Of a stretch of 64,000 nucleotides of DNA, positions 1 to 8,795 are shown one piece after another. The translations under genes and the position numbers were made by a program. Where the stretch lies: contig NZ_JOAG01000040.1 of assembly GCF_000725485.1 (NCBI RefSeq), positions 26,313 through 90,312 of the forward strand. Direction: 5' to 3'. The DNA comes from Nonomuraea candida (GTDB lineage Bacteria; Actinomycetota; Actinomycetes; Streptosporangiales; Streptosporangiaceae). Within the stretch, counting starts at the first letter, position 1, and the number at the start of each line of letters is the position of its first letter. The notes beneath the pieces were generated by a model. That model saw only the letters and a list, made by a program, of their open reading frames with translations, was not told where the DNA came from and searched no databases.

Positions 1-1002
1 GTGCTGTCGGGCGGCTCGGCCAGCCCCCGCACCCGAGAGCGCGTGCTGGCCGTCGCCGCCCAGCTCGACTACCGCCCCAGCGCCCTGGGCCGCAACCTGC
101 GCCAGCGCCGCACCGGCGGCATCGGCCTGCTCGTCCCCGACCTCACCGACACCTTCCACGCCCAGCTCGCCGAGGGCGTGCTCGCCTGCGCCCGCCCGGC
201 CGGCGAGCCGGTCGTGCTCGGCTCCACGGGGGGCGATCCCGAGCAGGAGTCCGAGCTGATCGGCATGCTGCTGGAGCAGAGCGTCGACCGCCTCGTCGCG
301 GTCCCGTCGGGCGACGAGGAGACCTGGGCGCCGGCCATCCGCGCGGGCATGACGGTGGTCTTCGCCGACCGCCTCCCCGCCGGGCCGCCCGCGGCCGACG
401 ACGACCCCGCCGCGGCGGCCGTCGACGACCTGCTGCTCCTCGACGGCCTGGCCCCCGCCCCGCCGCCGCCGGGCCGCGCGCTCGACGTGCCGTCCGTGGT
501 GGCCGACGACCGGGCGGGCATCCGCACGGCGGTCCGCTACCTGCGCGGCCTGGGCCACAAGCGCATCGCCTTCCTCGGCGGCCCCGGCCACGACCGGCGG
601 GCGGCGGCGTTCAGGGAGGCGGTGGGCGCGCCGGTGGACGAGGAGCTGGTGGTGTTCGGCACCGGCAGCCGCGACTCGGCCTACGCCGCCGCCTCGGGCC
701 TGTTCCAGAGCCGCCCCGACCTGTCGGCGGTGGTGGCCGGCGGCAACGTGCTCGGGGAGGCGGCCGTGCTGGCGGCCAGGGAGCTGGACCTGCGGGTGCC
801 GAGGGACGTGTCGCTGGTCATGTACGACGACGTGCCCTGGGCCGAGCTGTGCTCCCCGCCCCTGACGGTCATCGCCCAGCCGGGCCGCGACATGGGCTAC
901 CGCGCGGCCGAGCTCGTCCTGCGCTCGGGCGGCCGCAGGCAACGCTCGGTCGTCCTGCCCACGGAGCTCATCATCAGAGGCAGCTGCGGCCCCCACCGCT
1001 GA
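1..1002 (+). CDS. LacI-family transcriptional regulator, 5' partial
   Basis: The window opens inside this gene. The first readable residues (LSGGSASPRTRERVLAVAA, then LDYRPSALGRNLRQRRTGGIGLL) are the second half of a LacI-type helix-turn-helix plus hinge helix, so the true start lies upstream and the GTG at position 1 need not be the start codon. A periplasmic-binding-protein-like effector domain follows (about residues 38-330), ending in the usual C-terminal pattern with PPLTVIAQP and a TELIIRGSC-type last strand. Such proteins are dimeric DNA-binding repressors released by a sugar or other small ligand; the ligand cannot be read here. A Pro/Ala/Asp-rich loop near residues 125-160 is longer than usual. 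It converges with the RloB-like gene, leaving only 13 bp between stops. Confidence 0.9.
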   Translation: MLSGGSASPRTRERVLAVAAQLDYRPSALGRNLRQRRTGGIGLLVPDLTDTFHAQLAEGVLACARPAGEPVVLGSTGGDPEQESELIGMLLEQSVDRLVAVPSGDEETWAPAIRAGMTVVFADRLPAGPPAADDDPAAAAVDDLLLLDGLAPAPPPPGRALDVPSVVADDRAGIRTAVRYLRGLGHKRIAFLGGPGHDRRAAAFREAVGAPVDEELVVFGTGSRDSAYAAASGLFQSRPDLSAVVAGGNVLGEAAVLAARELDLRVPRDVSLVMYDDVPWAELCSPPLTVIAQPGRDMGYRAAELVLRSGGRRQRSVVLPTELIIRGSCGPHR

Positions 1003-1015
1003 CCGCCTCCCCCAC

Positions 1016-1702
1016 TCAACCGGGCACGACACCGAGCTCGACCAGCAGCCGCCACACCTCCGTCGAGGGACCACGATCGACAACCTTGCAGCCGTCCCCG
1101 TGCCCCGCCCTGCCGGTGCAGACCATGCCGGGGCAGTTGGTGATCAGCGACCTCGCCCGGCTGACGGCCGCGGACTCCCTCCCGCTCAGCGCAGCCGGCG
1201 CAGCGGCGTCGAGATGCTTGTCGAAGCCCTTGAACGCCTTGTGTGCGGCCCTCAGCCGATCCTGGACGTTCCTGGAACTCAAGGAGCCGGACACGCCCGC
1301 GACGAAGTGCAGCAGCAACCACAGCTCGAAACAAGGGTGGGAGAACGCCACGCGCACCCCCGCCGATTCGGCACGCTCATAGGACTGTGCCACTCTGCTG
1401 TGGTCGTCCCTGTCGAAGAACGCCCACACTTGCTCACGCCGGGGATCGTCCAGCTCGTCGAGCTTGTCCAGCGCCCAGCTCACGACTTCGTCGGGCTTGA
1501 GCCCCTTGCGCTTCCAGAGCACATGGATCTCGAACGTACGCGGATCGCCGGCGAACCGTTCCTCCAAGTAGCCCAGGTAGTCGCGTTCGGTGCTCTCCCC
1601 TTCGACGACCGCGTACACGACCTTGCGTTTTCTGCCCTCGGCGACCACCCGGGGCACCCGGGCTCCACCCGGTGGTGGGCCCTTCTTTCTCACCCGGGTC
1701 AA
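1016..1702 (-). CDS. RloB-like (AbiLii-type) TOPRIM-domain protein
   Basis: This 228-residue protein resembles RloB, the second component of RloA/RloB (AbiL-type) abortive-infection loci. A TOPRIM-like core is visible: VYAVVEGESTERDYL with the acidic residue near E34, then WAFFDRDDHS with the D97-R98-D99 pair. The family signature SHPCFELWLLLHF lies around residues 121-133. TOPRIM domains coordinate metal for nucleic-acid cleavage, so it is the likely effector nuclease. The TTG start at 1702 overlaps the stop of the upstream ATPase gene (TTGA), so the two are probably translationally coupled; an in-frame GTG three codons later is an alternative start. Defence function is inferred from family and pairing, not shown. 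Confidence 0.8.
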   Translation of the reverse strand: MTRVRKKGPPPGGARVPRVVAEGRKRKVVYAVVEGESTERDYLGYLEERFAGDPRTFEIHVLWKRKGLKPDEVVSWALDKLDELDDPRREQVWAFFDRDDHSRVAQSYERAESAGVRVAFSHPCFELWLLLHFVAGVSGSLSSRNVQDRLRAAHKAFKGFDKHLDAAAPAALSGRESAAVSRARSLITNCPGMVCTGRAGHGDGCKVVDRGPSTEVWRLLVELGVVPG

Positions 1703-2946
1703 GCCTCGCCTCCGGCCGTGCGTCGTTCGATCTCCAGGGCCATGTCACCGAGCCCGATGTGGGGGACGCCGCCGTACCGGCCGCGCAGGTATCCGCGTTC
1801 GAGACTTTCGTCGGCCCGCACGCCGACAGAGGTGAGCGGATAGAGCTCCGATTCGCCCGTGCGGCGCTTCTCAGTGATCCACACCTGCTCCCGATCGAGC
1901 GGGCGCTCGACGTGCGCCCTGCTCAGCAGGGTCACGTCATGGCCGGTGAAGACGAGCTGCGCCCCATGGGGGTTGGCCACGGGATCTTCGAAGAGTCGCA
2001 CGACTTCGGCGACCAGCAACGGATGCAGGCTGGAGTCGAGCTCGTCGACCAGCAGCGCCGCCCCCTCGTCAAGAGCTTCGAGCAGCGGCCCCAGGAAGGC
2101 GAACCAGGCCAGCGTGCCGAACGACTCCTGCTGTCCCATGTCGAAGGGGACCGGGCCGTCCTTGCCGCGGTGGACGAGGGAGACCTCCGGTGTCTCGTCT
2201 CCCCGGTCATCGACCTCGACCCCGACGACTCCGAGGTCGGCGACGCCCAGCAGTCCTTCGACCCGTTGCCGGAACTCGGGCCGCAGCAGCCGCCATCGCG
2301 TGGCGGCATCGCGTTTGCGCAGGTCGTCGCCGGGCCCGACGAGCCAGAGGTTGTGCTTGAACCAGTCATGCAACGGTGCGAGCTGTCTGAGGTGCAGTGA
2401 CCCCGCGGCCGTGAGGAACAAGGCGTTCGGCCTGGTGTAGTCGATCACCGGCCGCTTGGCGCCCTTCAGCCAGTCACTGGGAAAGCGGTATTCCCCGGCG
2501 CCGCTCCCAAGACGGTCGGCGTCACGTTCGAACCAGACCTGGCGGCGACGGCTTCCCCGAGGGTAGACGTGCAGCCATTCCGTCTCCACCCTCTCGTCGG
2601 ACACCTCGAACCCGTAGACGTGCCTGTCGCCCCCGAGGACGACGTCCACCTCGAACAAGGAGGCGTCACCTGACGCCTCCTTTTCGAGGGCGAACGGCCT
2701 TCTCGGCACGCCCTCGGCACGCGCCCAGTCGGCCACGGAATCGAGAACGGCGTGCCGCATCCAGCGCATGGCGCTCAGCACGTTGGTCTTCCCCGACGCG
2801 TTGGCCCCGAAGATCGCGGCCACCGGAGAGACATTCAGGCCCGCGACGGAGCGGGCGGCGCGGTCACCGCCGTCAGGAGCGAGCAACGACAGCTCGAACT
2901 CCTCGCGAAAGGACAGGACATTCGCGGCCCGGAACCCCACGAGCAT
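1699..2946 (-). CDS. RloA-like (AbiLi-type) AAA/ABC-class ATPase
   Basis: This 415-residue ATPase belongs to the AAA_15/AAA_21, RloA/AbiLi-like group related to SMC and ABC ATPases. Visible motifs in order: an N-terminal strand of the family type (VGFRAANVLSFREEFELSLL), Walker A GANASGKT at 47-54, an ABC-like signature QQESFGT near 272-278, Walker B LLVDELD at 298-304 with SSLHP as D-loop, and a switch histidine in QLVFTGHDVTLL. It is cytoplasmic. In known systems the ATPase senses infection and controls the TOPRIM partner, which is encoded immediately downstream with overlapping stop and start. The ATG at 2946 is directly preceded by a less GC-rich stretch (2947-3059), likely the operon promoter. 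Motifs are intact, so it is probably functional. Confidence 0.85.
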   Translation of the reverse strand: MLVGFRAANVLSFREEFELSLLAPDGGDRAARSVAGLNVSPVAAIFGANASGKTNVLSAMRWMRHAVLDSVADWARAEGVPRRPFALEKEASGDASLFEVDVVLGGDRHVYGFEVSDERVETEWLHVYPRGSRRRQVWFERDADRLGSGAGEYRFPSDWLKGAKRPVIDYTRPNALFLTAAGSLHLRQLAPLHDWFKHNLWLVGPGDDLRKRDAATRWRLLRPEFRQRVEGLLGVADLGVVGVEVDDRGDETPEVSLVHRGKDGPVPFDMGQQESFGTLAWFAFLGPLLEALDEGAALLVDELDSSLHPLLVAEVVRLFEDPVANPHGAQLVFTGHDVTLLSRAHVERPLDREQVWITEKRRTGESELYPLTSVGVRADESLERGYLRGRYGGVPHIGLGDMALEIERRTAGGEA

Positions 2947-3059
2947 GTCACGCTCCTCTGCGAAGACCAGCTCTGCGTCCTCAGTTTATGCCTTCCTTGG
3001 AGGAAAATCCTCGAATATCGCGTCGAAATCCGTACTACAGGCTGGTCACCGAGGTTATC

Positions 3060-4202
3060 TCAGCGTCGCCCCCAGCCCCCGGCGGTGTAGCGGCGGGGGA
3101 GGATCATGACGGGGTTGTCGTCGAGGATGATGTCCGGGGGGCCGAAGCGGGCGGCGGCCTGCCTGATCTCCGGCTCGTCGAGCAGCAGCAGCCGGCCCTG
3201 CTCGACGAAGACCTCCCCGTCCACCACCACCGTCGGCCGGTCCACCTGGCAGTCGCAGTGGGCGTAGCCGGGCTCGGTGGGGTCCGGCACGCCGCCGGTC
3301 AGGCCGTCGATGCCGCAGTAGAAGGCCCCGGCGTGCTTCTCCCGCTCGAACTGGGCGCCGCCGGCGATGCGGACCTTCGGGTTGAGCCCGAACAGGCCGT
3401 GGCGCATGTAGTAGCCGCCGGGGGCGTAGCGGCGCAGCTGCGCGGCGGCGGCGCCGCCCTCGATCTTACGGACCACGTTGCCTTCGAGCGTGATGCGCAG
3501 CGGCTCCTCCGGCACGCCGGTGACGGTGCTGTCCTCGACGACGATCACGCCCTCGGTCTCGGCCGGCCAGAAGTTGGCGCCCCCGTACGGGAAGGGCCGC
3601 CAGTCGCCCGGACGCAGCCCGCCGGGGCCGGGGTCCTCGAAGGTGAGGCCCGAGAACGTGACGTCCGTCCCCCGCGCGGAGGTCACCCTGATCGAGGAGG
3701 CCGGCGAGAGCTGCCGCAGCGCCCTGGCCAGCACGGCGTAGAAGACCTCGACGGGAAACCGGGCGCCGGTCAGCAGCGCGCCGGCCGTGGCGGTCATGTG
3801 GAGGGACAGGAAGCGGGCCGAGCGCGCCCTGATCTGGTCGAAGAAGAGCGGCGCCGTGTGCACCTCGCCCCACCAGGTGCCGCTGATCACGACGTCGGCC
3901 TCCTGGAAGGCGGCCGCCTCGATGCGCAGGGACGCCTCCCTGTCCCACCCGCCCGCGCTGAACGGCGGCACCGACAGGATCCGCACGTCCGCGTCACGCA
4001 GCGCCGCCGCGGCGGCGATGGCCTGCACCACCACCGGGTCAACGGTGTGCTCCATCAGCAGCAGCACCCGCTCCCCCGGGACCAGCCGGACGTAGTCGCA
4101 CAGGTTGCGCACGCCGGGCATCAGCTCGACGATCGAGTACGGGGCCACCGCCGGCTCGGCGACGTAGCTGAAGGGCGATCCGGAGTACGGGTTCATCGTC
4201 AT
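3060..4202 (-). CDS. NicX / M29 aminopeptidase-like metalloenzyme
   Basis: A 380-residue protein of the family uniting M29 (aminopeptidase T) peptidases and 2,5-dihydroxypyridine 5,6-dioxygenase (NicX). The C-terminal half carries a metal-site pattern: H268 in YYMRHGLFGLNPK and H315-C-D317 in GYAHCDCQVDRP. These resemble the His / His-x-Asp ligands of NicX, with similar spacing. The N-terminal alpha/beta half (VRLVPGERVLLLMEHTVDP) is also family-like. Activity could be ring-cleaving dioxygenase or peptidase; the sequence does not decide. An AGAGGAGG ribosome site lies just upstream of ATG 4202 (a second ATG follows at 4196). It is divergent from the LuxR-family regulator, and no nicotinate-pathway gene lies nearby, so substrate is unknown. 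Confidence 0.65.
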   Translation of the reverse strand: MTMNPYSGSPFSYVAEPAVAPYSIVELMPGVRNLCDYVRLVPGERVLLLMEHTVDPVVVQAIAAAAALRDADVRILSVPPFSAGGWDREASLRIEAAAFQEADVVISGTWWGEVHTAPLFFDQIRARSARFLSLHMTATAGALLTGARFPVEVFYAVLARALRQLSPASSIRVTSARGTDVTFSGLTFEDPGPGGLRPGDWRPFPYGGANFWPAETEGVIVVEDSTVTGVPEEPLRITLEGNVVRKIEGGAAAAQLRRYAPGGYYMRHGLFGLNPKVRIAGGAQFEREKHAGAFYCGIDGLTGGVPDPTEPGYAHCDCQVDRPTVVVDGEVFVEQGRLLLLDEPEIRQAAARFGPPDIILDDNPVMILPRRYTAGGWGRR

Positions 4203-4318
4203 CGCGACCTCCTCTGGGCGAGCGTTCGGCGGAGCGGCGGCGAATCGGCCACAGCGTGGATCGATACCCGGCGTGACGAGCTACGTACCGTGCTCGGCCC
4301 ACTACTGTCCAGGTTGTT

Positions 4319-4347
4319 TCCCGTCCTGGGGAGCGGCCAGGACGGGA
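4319..4347 (+). promoter_or_regulatory. 11-bp perfect inverted repeat before the LuxR-family gene
   Basis: TCCCGTCCTGG (4319-4329) and CCAGGACGGGA (4337-4347) pair perfectly around a 7-nt loop. The structure ends 16 nt before the ATG at 4364 and is followed by AAGGTG (probable ribosome site) and a run of five T. It could be an operator, an attenuator or a stem that masks the ribosome site. It sits in the 161-bp divergent region between the NicX-like gene and the regulator. Confidence 0.6.
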
Positions 4348-4363
4348 CATAAGGTGTGTTTTT

Positions 4364-7225
4364 ATGCTTTTCGGCAGATCGGCGGAGATCGCCGCCATTG
4401 ACGACCTGATCTCCCGGGCCCGCGACGGCGCGGGCGCCGCCCTCGTGCTGAGCGGGGCGGCGGGGGTGGGCAAGACGGCGCTGCTCGGCGCGGCGGCCGC
4501 CAGGGGCGGCTCCATGCGGGTGCTCACCACGATCGGCGTCGAGCCCGAGTCCGACCTGGCCTTCGCCGCCCTGCACCAGCTCCTGCGGCCGGTCGCCGGC
4601 CTGCTGGACGCGCTGCCCGGCGGCCAGCGGGAGGCGGTGCGCGGGGCGCTGGGGCTGGGCGGGGACGGCCGCGGCGACCGGTTCCTGCTGGCGGCCGGGG
4701 TGCTGTCGCTGCTGGCCGAGGCCGCCGCGCCGGACGGGCTGCTCTGCGTGGTGGACGACTTCCAGTGGGTGGACCGGGCCTCCGCCGACGCGCTGCTGTT
4801 CGCGGCCAGACGGCTGGGGACGGAGCGGATCGCCATGCTGCTGGCGGTACGGGGGGACGCGGCGGCCTTCGTCAAGGGCGTGCCGTCGGTGGAGCTCGGC
4901 GGCCTGCCGGAGCCGGCCGCGCACGAACTCCTGGAGGCCGCCTCCCTCCGGCCCGCGACCGCACCCCCCGCGGAAGACGGGCCTGCCTCGAACGACCGGA
5001 TTCCGCCCGCTACGGGCCCGGACCGCACGCCTCCGGGCGGGTCGCGGCCGGGCGATGGGGTGGCGGGTTGGGGCGGGATGGTCTCCGCCGGGGTCAAGCG
5101 GGAGCTCGTGGCGCTGACCGGGGGGAACCCGCTGGCGCTGCGGGAGACCGTACGGCTGCTGAGCCCGGACCAGCTCGCCGGCCGCGAGCCGCTGCCCGAC
5201 CCGCTGCCCGGCGGCGCCCAGCTCTTCGGCGAGCAGGTGGCCGCGCTGCCCGCGCCCGCCCGGCTGGTGGCGCTGCTCGCGGCCGTCGAGGGTGACCTCG
5301 ACCTGGTCCTGCGGGCCGCCGAAGGGATGGGCGCGGGCCGGGCGGCGCTGCACGAGCTGGAGGCGGCCGGGCTGGCACGCGTCGAAGGCGCGGCCGTACG
5401 CTTCCGCCACCCCCTGATCCGGTCGGCGGTGTACGAGGCCGCGACCCCGGCGGCCCGCCGCGAGGCGCACGCCGCGCTGGCCGGGCAGGCCGGCGGGGAG
5501 CGCAGGGCCCGGCACCTGGCGGCGGCGGCGCTCGGCCAGGACGAGAGCGTGGCCGCCGCGCTGGCCGAGTCCGCCGCGCGGGCCCGCGACCGCGGCGGGT
5601 ACGGCGATGCCGCCACCGCCCTGGCCAGGGCCGCCGAGCTGACCCCCGACCCGCGGACCAGGGCGGCCAGGCTCAAGGACGCCGCGGTGGCCGCCTGGCT
5701 CGGCGGCCGTCCCGGGCGGGCCGGATCGCTGCTGGCCGAGGCCCGCGAGCGCGCCGGGGACGACGCTGCGCTGGGGATGGAGATCGCCCAGTTGCGCGGC
5801 CGGTTCGAGCTGAACTCCGGCAGCGCCGCCGAGGCCATGCGGATCCTGGCCGCGGGCGAGAGCCTGGGCATGCTGGCCGACGCCGCCGAAGCGGCCTCGT
5901 ACGTGGGCGACAGCGCCGCCATCGTCGAGATCGGGCGGCGGGCGGCCCCCTTCCCCGAGGGCTTCCTGCGGGACGTCCTCACGGGCATCGGCCTGATGCT
6001 CTCCGGCGACGGCCCGGCCCCGAGCGCGGACGGCGGGGAAGGGCTGCTCAGGCGGGCGCTCGGGAGGACCGGGGAGCTGACGGAGGCGGCCGAGTTCCTG
6101 TGGGCGACGGCGGCGGCGAGTTACCTGGGCGAGGCGGACCTGGCGGCCGAGCTGGCCGCGCGGGCGGGCCGGGTGGCGCGGATGTCGGGGATGATCGGCC
6201 AGCTGCCGGTGGTGCTGGAGTTCGTGGCCACCGGCGAGCGGGTCGCCGGGCGGCTGGCGGAGAGCCGGGCCCTGTCGGAGGAGGGGCTGGAGCTGGCCAG
6301 GGAGGCCGGCTACACCAACACGGTGGCCGCCCACCTGGCCAATCTCGCGGTGCTGGCCGCGCTGCGGGGCGAGGAGGAGACGTGCCGGCGGCTGGCCCAG
6401 GAGGCGCTGGCCATCGCCATCCCGCACCGGGTCGGCCTGCGGGTGGGCATGGCGGAGTACGCGCTGGCCATGCTGGACCTGGGGATGGGCCGCTTCGCCG
6501 CCGCCCATGGCCGCTTCGCCGCGATCGCGGTGGCGGGCCCCGGCGCCGGGCATCCGACGGTGGTGTGGCGCTCGGCGCCGGATCGCATCGAGGCCGCCGT
6601 GGGCGCGGGCGACCTGGAGGGCGCGCGGGTGGCGCTGGAGGCGTACGAGCGGTGGTCGGCGAGCGCGGTCAGCCCGGGGACGAGCGCCCTGCTGGCCCGG
6701 TGCCGCGCCCTGGTGACGCCGGACGAGGACCCCGGCCCGCTGGAGGCGGCGCTGCGGCTGCAGTCCAACCCGTACGAGGCGGCCAGGACCGGCCTGCTGC
6801 TGGGCGAGCGGTTGCGGCGGGCGCACCGCCCCGGCGACGCGCGGCCGTACCTGAGGAGCGCGCTGGAGACGTTCACGCGGATCGGCGCCCGGCCCTGGGC
6901 GCGCCGGGCGCAGGGCGAGCTGCGCGCGGCGGGCGAGGGCTCGCCCGGTGAGGGCGGGTTCCCGGCGGGGACGGCCGACGAGGGGGCCGAGGAGGCGCCG
7001 GGCTCGGTGCTCGCGGCGCTGACGCCGCAGGAGCTGCGCATCGCGCGCCTGGTCGCCGACGGGCTGTCCAGCAAGGAGATCGCCGCGCAGCTCTTCCTCA
7101 GCCCCCGCACGGTCGAGTACCACCTGTACAAGATCTATCCGAAGCTCGGCATCGGCACCCGTACTGAACTGGCGCGGCTAGTAGTTCTACGGAAGGCGCC
7201 GGCGGCGGGACAGGACATGCTCTGA
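4364..7225 (+). CDS. LuxR-family ATP-binding regulator (LAL/MalT-like)
   Basis: A 953-residue large ATP-binding LuxR-type regulator. An N-terminal AAA_16 ATPase module has Walker A GAAGVGKT (31-38) and Walker B LLCVVDDFQWVD (about 126-137). The middle is a helical, TPR-like sensor region of about 500 residues. The C-terminus is a LuxR/GerE helix-turn-helix: LTPQELRIARLVADGLSSKE, followed by SPRTVEYHLYKIYPKLGIGTRTEL. An unusual Pro/Gly-rich insertion (about residues 195-240) interrupts the ATPase module. Such regulators activate transcription after nucleotide and ligand binding; several control antibiotic clusters, but none is evident here. The alpha/beta hydrolase begins 2 nt after the stop, so the two form an operon. 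A perfect hairpin precedes the start. Confidence 0.9.
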   Translation: MLFGRSAEIAAIDDLISRARDGAGAALVLSGAAGVGKTALLGAAAARGGSMRVLTTIGVEPESDLAFAALHQLLRPVAGLLDALPGGQREAVRGALGLGGDGRGDRFLLAAGVLSLLAEAAAPDGLLCVVDDFQWVDRASADALLFAARRLGTERIAMLLAVRGDAAAFVKGVPSVELGGLPEPAAHELLEAASLRPATAPPAEDGPASNDRIPPATGPDRTPPGGSRPGDGVAGWGGMVSAGVKRELVALTGGNPLALRETVRLLSPDQLAGREPLPDPLPGGAQLFGEQVAALPAPARLVALLAAVEGDLDLVLRAAEGMGAGRAALHELEAAGLARVEGAAVRFRHPLIRSAVYEAATPAARREAHAALAGQAGGERRARHLAAAALGQDESVAAALAESAARARDRGGYGDAATALARAAELTPDPRTRAARLKDAAVAAWLGGRPGRAGSLLAEARERAGDDAALGMEIAQLRGRFELNSGSAAEAMRILAAGESLGMLADAAEAASYVGDSAAIVEIGRRAAPFPEGFLRDVLTGIGLMLSGDGPAPSADGGEGLLRRALGRTGELTEAAEFLWATAAASYLGEADLAAELAARAGRVARMSGMIGQLPVVLEFVATGERVAGRLAESRALSEEGLELAREAGYTNTVAAHLANLAVLAALRGEEETCRRLAQEALAIAIPHRVGLRVGMAEYALAMLDLGMGRFAAAHGRFAAIAVAGPGAGHPTVVWRSAPDRIEAAVGAGDLEGARVALEAYERWSASAVSPGTSALLARCRALVTPDEDPGPLEAALRLQSNPYEAARTGLLLGERLRRAHRPGDARPYLRSALETFTRIGARPWARRAQGELRAAGEGSPGEGGFPAGTADEGAEEAPGSVLAALTPQELRIARLVADGLSSKEIAAQLFLSPRTVEYHLYKIYPKLGIGTRTELARLVVLRKAPAAGQDML

Positions 7226-7227
7226 GC

Positions 7228-8115
7228 ATGCAAACGGTGAACATCTGGAGTGAAGAGTTCGGCGCCCCCACCGACGAGCCGATCCTGCTGATCATGGGGT
7301 CGATGTCGCAGGGGATCCTGTGGCCCGAGGAGTTCGTGGGCAGGCTGGCCGCCGGGGGGCGGCGGGTGATCAGGTACGACCACCGTGACACCGGCCGGTC
7401 CGGCACGGTGGATTTCGCGAAGGAGCCGTACACCTGGGACGACATCAAGGACGACGTGCTGCGGGTGATGGACGCGCACGGTCTGGACAGCGCGCATCTG
7501 GTCTGCCATTCGGCGGGCGGGCTGCTGGGCCAGCTGATCGCGGTGGAGCGGCCGGAGCGCGTGCGCACGCTCACCGTCATCGGCTCCTCGCCGCTCGGCG
7601 GCGGTGAGGGCGCGGTCATCATGCGGGCGCTCATGGGACAGCCGCAGCCGGAGGGCAGCCTGCCCGAGCCGACGCCCGAGTTCGTGGACTTCTTCCGCGC
7701 CATGATCACGAACCCGCCGCCGGCGGACCGGCGTGAGCGCATCGAGGCCATGATCGCCGAGCAGCGCGTGCTGCACGGCACCGCGCTGCCGTTCGACGAG
7801 GACGCGGCCCGCCGCCTCCAGGAGCGCGTCTACGACCGCGCCCGCGACCTGGACGCGGTCGTCAACCACCGCCTGGCCGCCGCGGCGAGCCCGGACTTCG
7901 AGCCGGTGGGCGTGCTGCACCGCGTCAAGGCGCCCACGCTGGTCATCGAGGGCACCCACGAGCCCGCCAAGCCCGGCCACGGCGCGCTCATCGCCGAGCG
8001 GATCCCGGGGGCGCGGCTGATGATGGTCGAGGGCCTCGGGCACACGCTGCCGCCGGAGGCGCACGAGGAGCTGGCCCGGGCCATCCTCACCCACACCTCC
8101 GGCGACCGCCGGTAA
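7228..8115 (+). CDS. alpha/beta-fold hydrolase (RdmC-like)
   Basis: This 295-residue protein has the alpha/beta-hydrolase fold. The oxyanion/early region reads LLIMGSMSQGILWPEEF, the nucleophile elbow is CHSAGG with S95, and the catalytic histidine lies in EGLGHTLPPEAHEEL near the C-terminus. The N-terminal half (YDHRDTGRSGTVDFAKEPY) closely follows the polyketide methylesterase family that includes RdmC/DnrP, although these also act outside polyketide pathways. It is cytoplasmic with no signal peptide. It starts 2 nt after the LuxR-family gene, so it is co-transcribed and may supply or destroy the regulator's signal; that link is inference. Confidence 0.85.
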   Translation: MQTVNIWSEEFGAPTDEPILLIMGSMSQGILWPEEFVGRLAAGGRRVIRYDHRDTGRSGTVDFAKEPYTWDDIKDDVLRVMDAHGLDSAHLVCHSAGGLLGQLIAVERPERVRTLTVIGSSPLGGGEGAVIMRALMGQPQPEGSLPEPTPEFVDFFRAMITNPPPADRRERIEAMIAEQRVLHGTALPFDEDAARRLQERVYDRARDLDAVVNHRLAAAASPDFEPVGVLHRVKAPTLVIEGTHEPAKPGHGALIAERIPGARLMMVEGLGHTLPPEAHEELARAILTHTSGDRR

Positions 8116-8138
8116 CGCCCGGCCGCCCACCGGCGACC

Positions 8139-8163
8139 GGCCACCGGCGGACCGGCGGTGGCC
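8139..8163. terminator. bidirectional GC-rich hairpin between convergent genes
   Basis: GGCCACCG (8139-8146) pairs with CGGTGGCC (8156-8163) across a 9-nt loop, between the hydrolase stop (8115) and the convergent glutathione peroxidase stop (8219). There is no T-run, as is common for actinobacterial terminators. The surrounding bases hold several further CCGGCGACCGG copies. Confidence 0.55.
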
Positions 8164-8218
8164 CTGCGGCCCGCCCGTCACCGCCGGTCGCCTCGCGAAC
8201 CGCCGGCGGACGGCGGTG

Positions 8219-8704
8219 TCAGAGGAGGCGTTCGATGGCCGAGGTGATCGCCGGGTCCTCCGGGGTGGTGCGGGGACGGAAGCGGGCCACGACCCGGCCC
8301 TCGCCGTCCACCAGGAACTTCTCGAAGTTCCACTGCACGTCCCCGGCCTCGCCCTGCTCGTCGGCCGCCCGGGTCAGCTCGGTGTAGAGGGGATGCCGGT
8401 CGGGGCCGTTGACGTCGGCCTTGGCCAGCAGCGGGAAGTCCACGCCGTACGTCGTGACGCAGAACCGCTCGATCTCCTCGGCCGTGCCCGGCTCCTGGCC
8501 GGCGAACTGGTTGCAGGGCATGCCGATCACGGTGAAGCCGCGCGGGCCGTACCGGCGCTGGAGCTCGACCAGGCCGCCGTACTGCGGGGTCAGGCCGCAC
8601 TTGGAGGCCACGTTGACGATGAGCGCGGGCTTGCCCTGCGCGAGCTGCGCCAGCGTGGTCGGCGCGTCGGAGAGGGTGCGGAGCGGGATGTCGGTGAGGC
8701 TCAT
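8219..8704 (-). CDS. glutathione peroxidase family thiol peroxidase
   Basis: A 161-residue member of the GPx/BtuE family that reduces hydroperoxides with a catalytic cysteine. The catalytic tetrad is visible: C36 in NVASKCGLTPQ, Q70 in NQFAGQEPGT, and W125-N126 in VQWNFEKFLVD. The residue at the selenocysteine position of animal enzymes is a normal Cys. Actinobacteria usually lack glutathione, so electrons probably come from thioredoxin or mycothiol systems; this is general knowledge of the family. Length is typical for a complete single-domain enzyme. It is monocistronic, divergent from the transglycosylase-like gene and convergent with the RdmC-like hydrolase. Confidence 0.93.
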   Translation of the reverse strand: MSLTDIPLRTLSDAPTTLAQLAQGKPALIVNVASKCGLTPQYGGLVELQRRYGPRGFTVIGMPCNQFAGQEPGTAEEIERFCVTTYGVDFPLLAKADVNGPDRHPLYTELTRAADEQGEAGDVQWNFEKFLVDGEGRVVARFRPRTTPEDPAITSAIERLL

Positions 8705-8795
8705 GTCCGCCGAGACTACCGAACGCCGTTCCGGCCCCCAGAACCAGTCAGGGCGATAAATGTGACACAGCCCTCATTTTCGGGTCAAAACCCCA

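Noticed and set aside
4364..8115. Biosynthetic gene cluster suggested by the LuxR-type regulator and RdmC-like hydrolase
   Set aside because: No polyketide, peptide or terpene synthase or tailoring genes are nearby.
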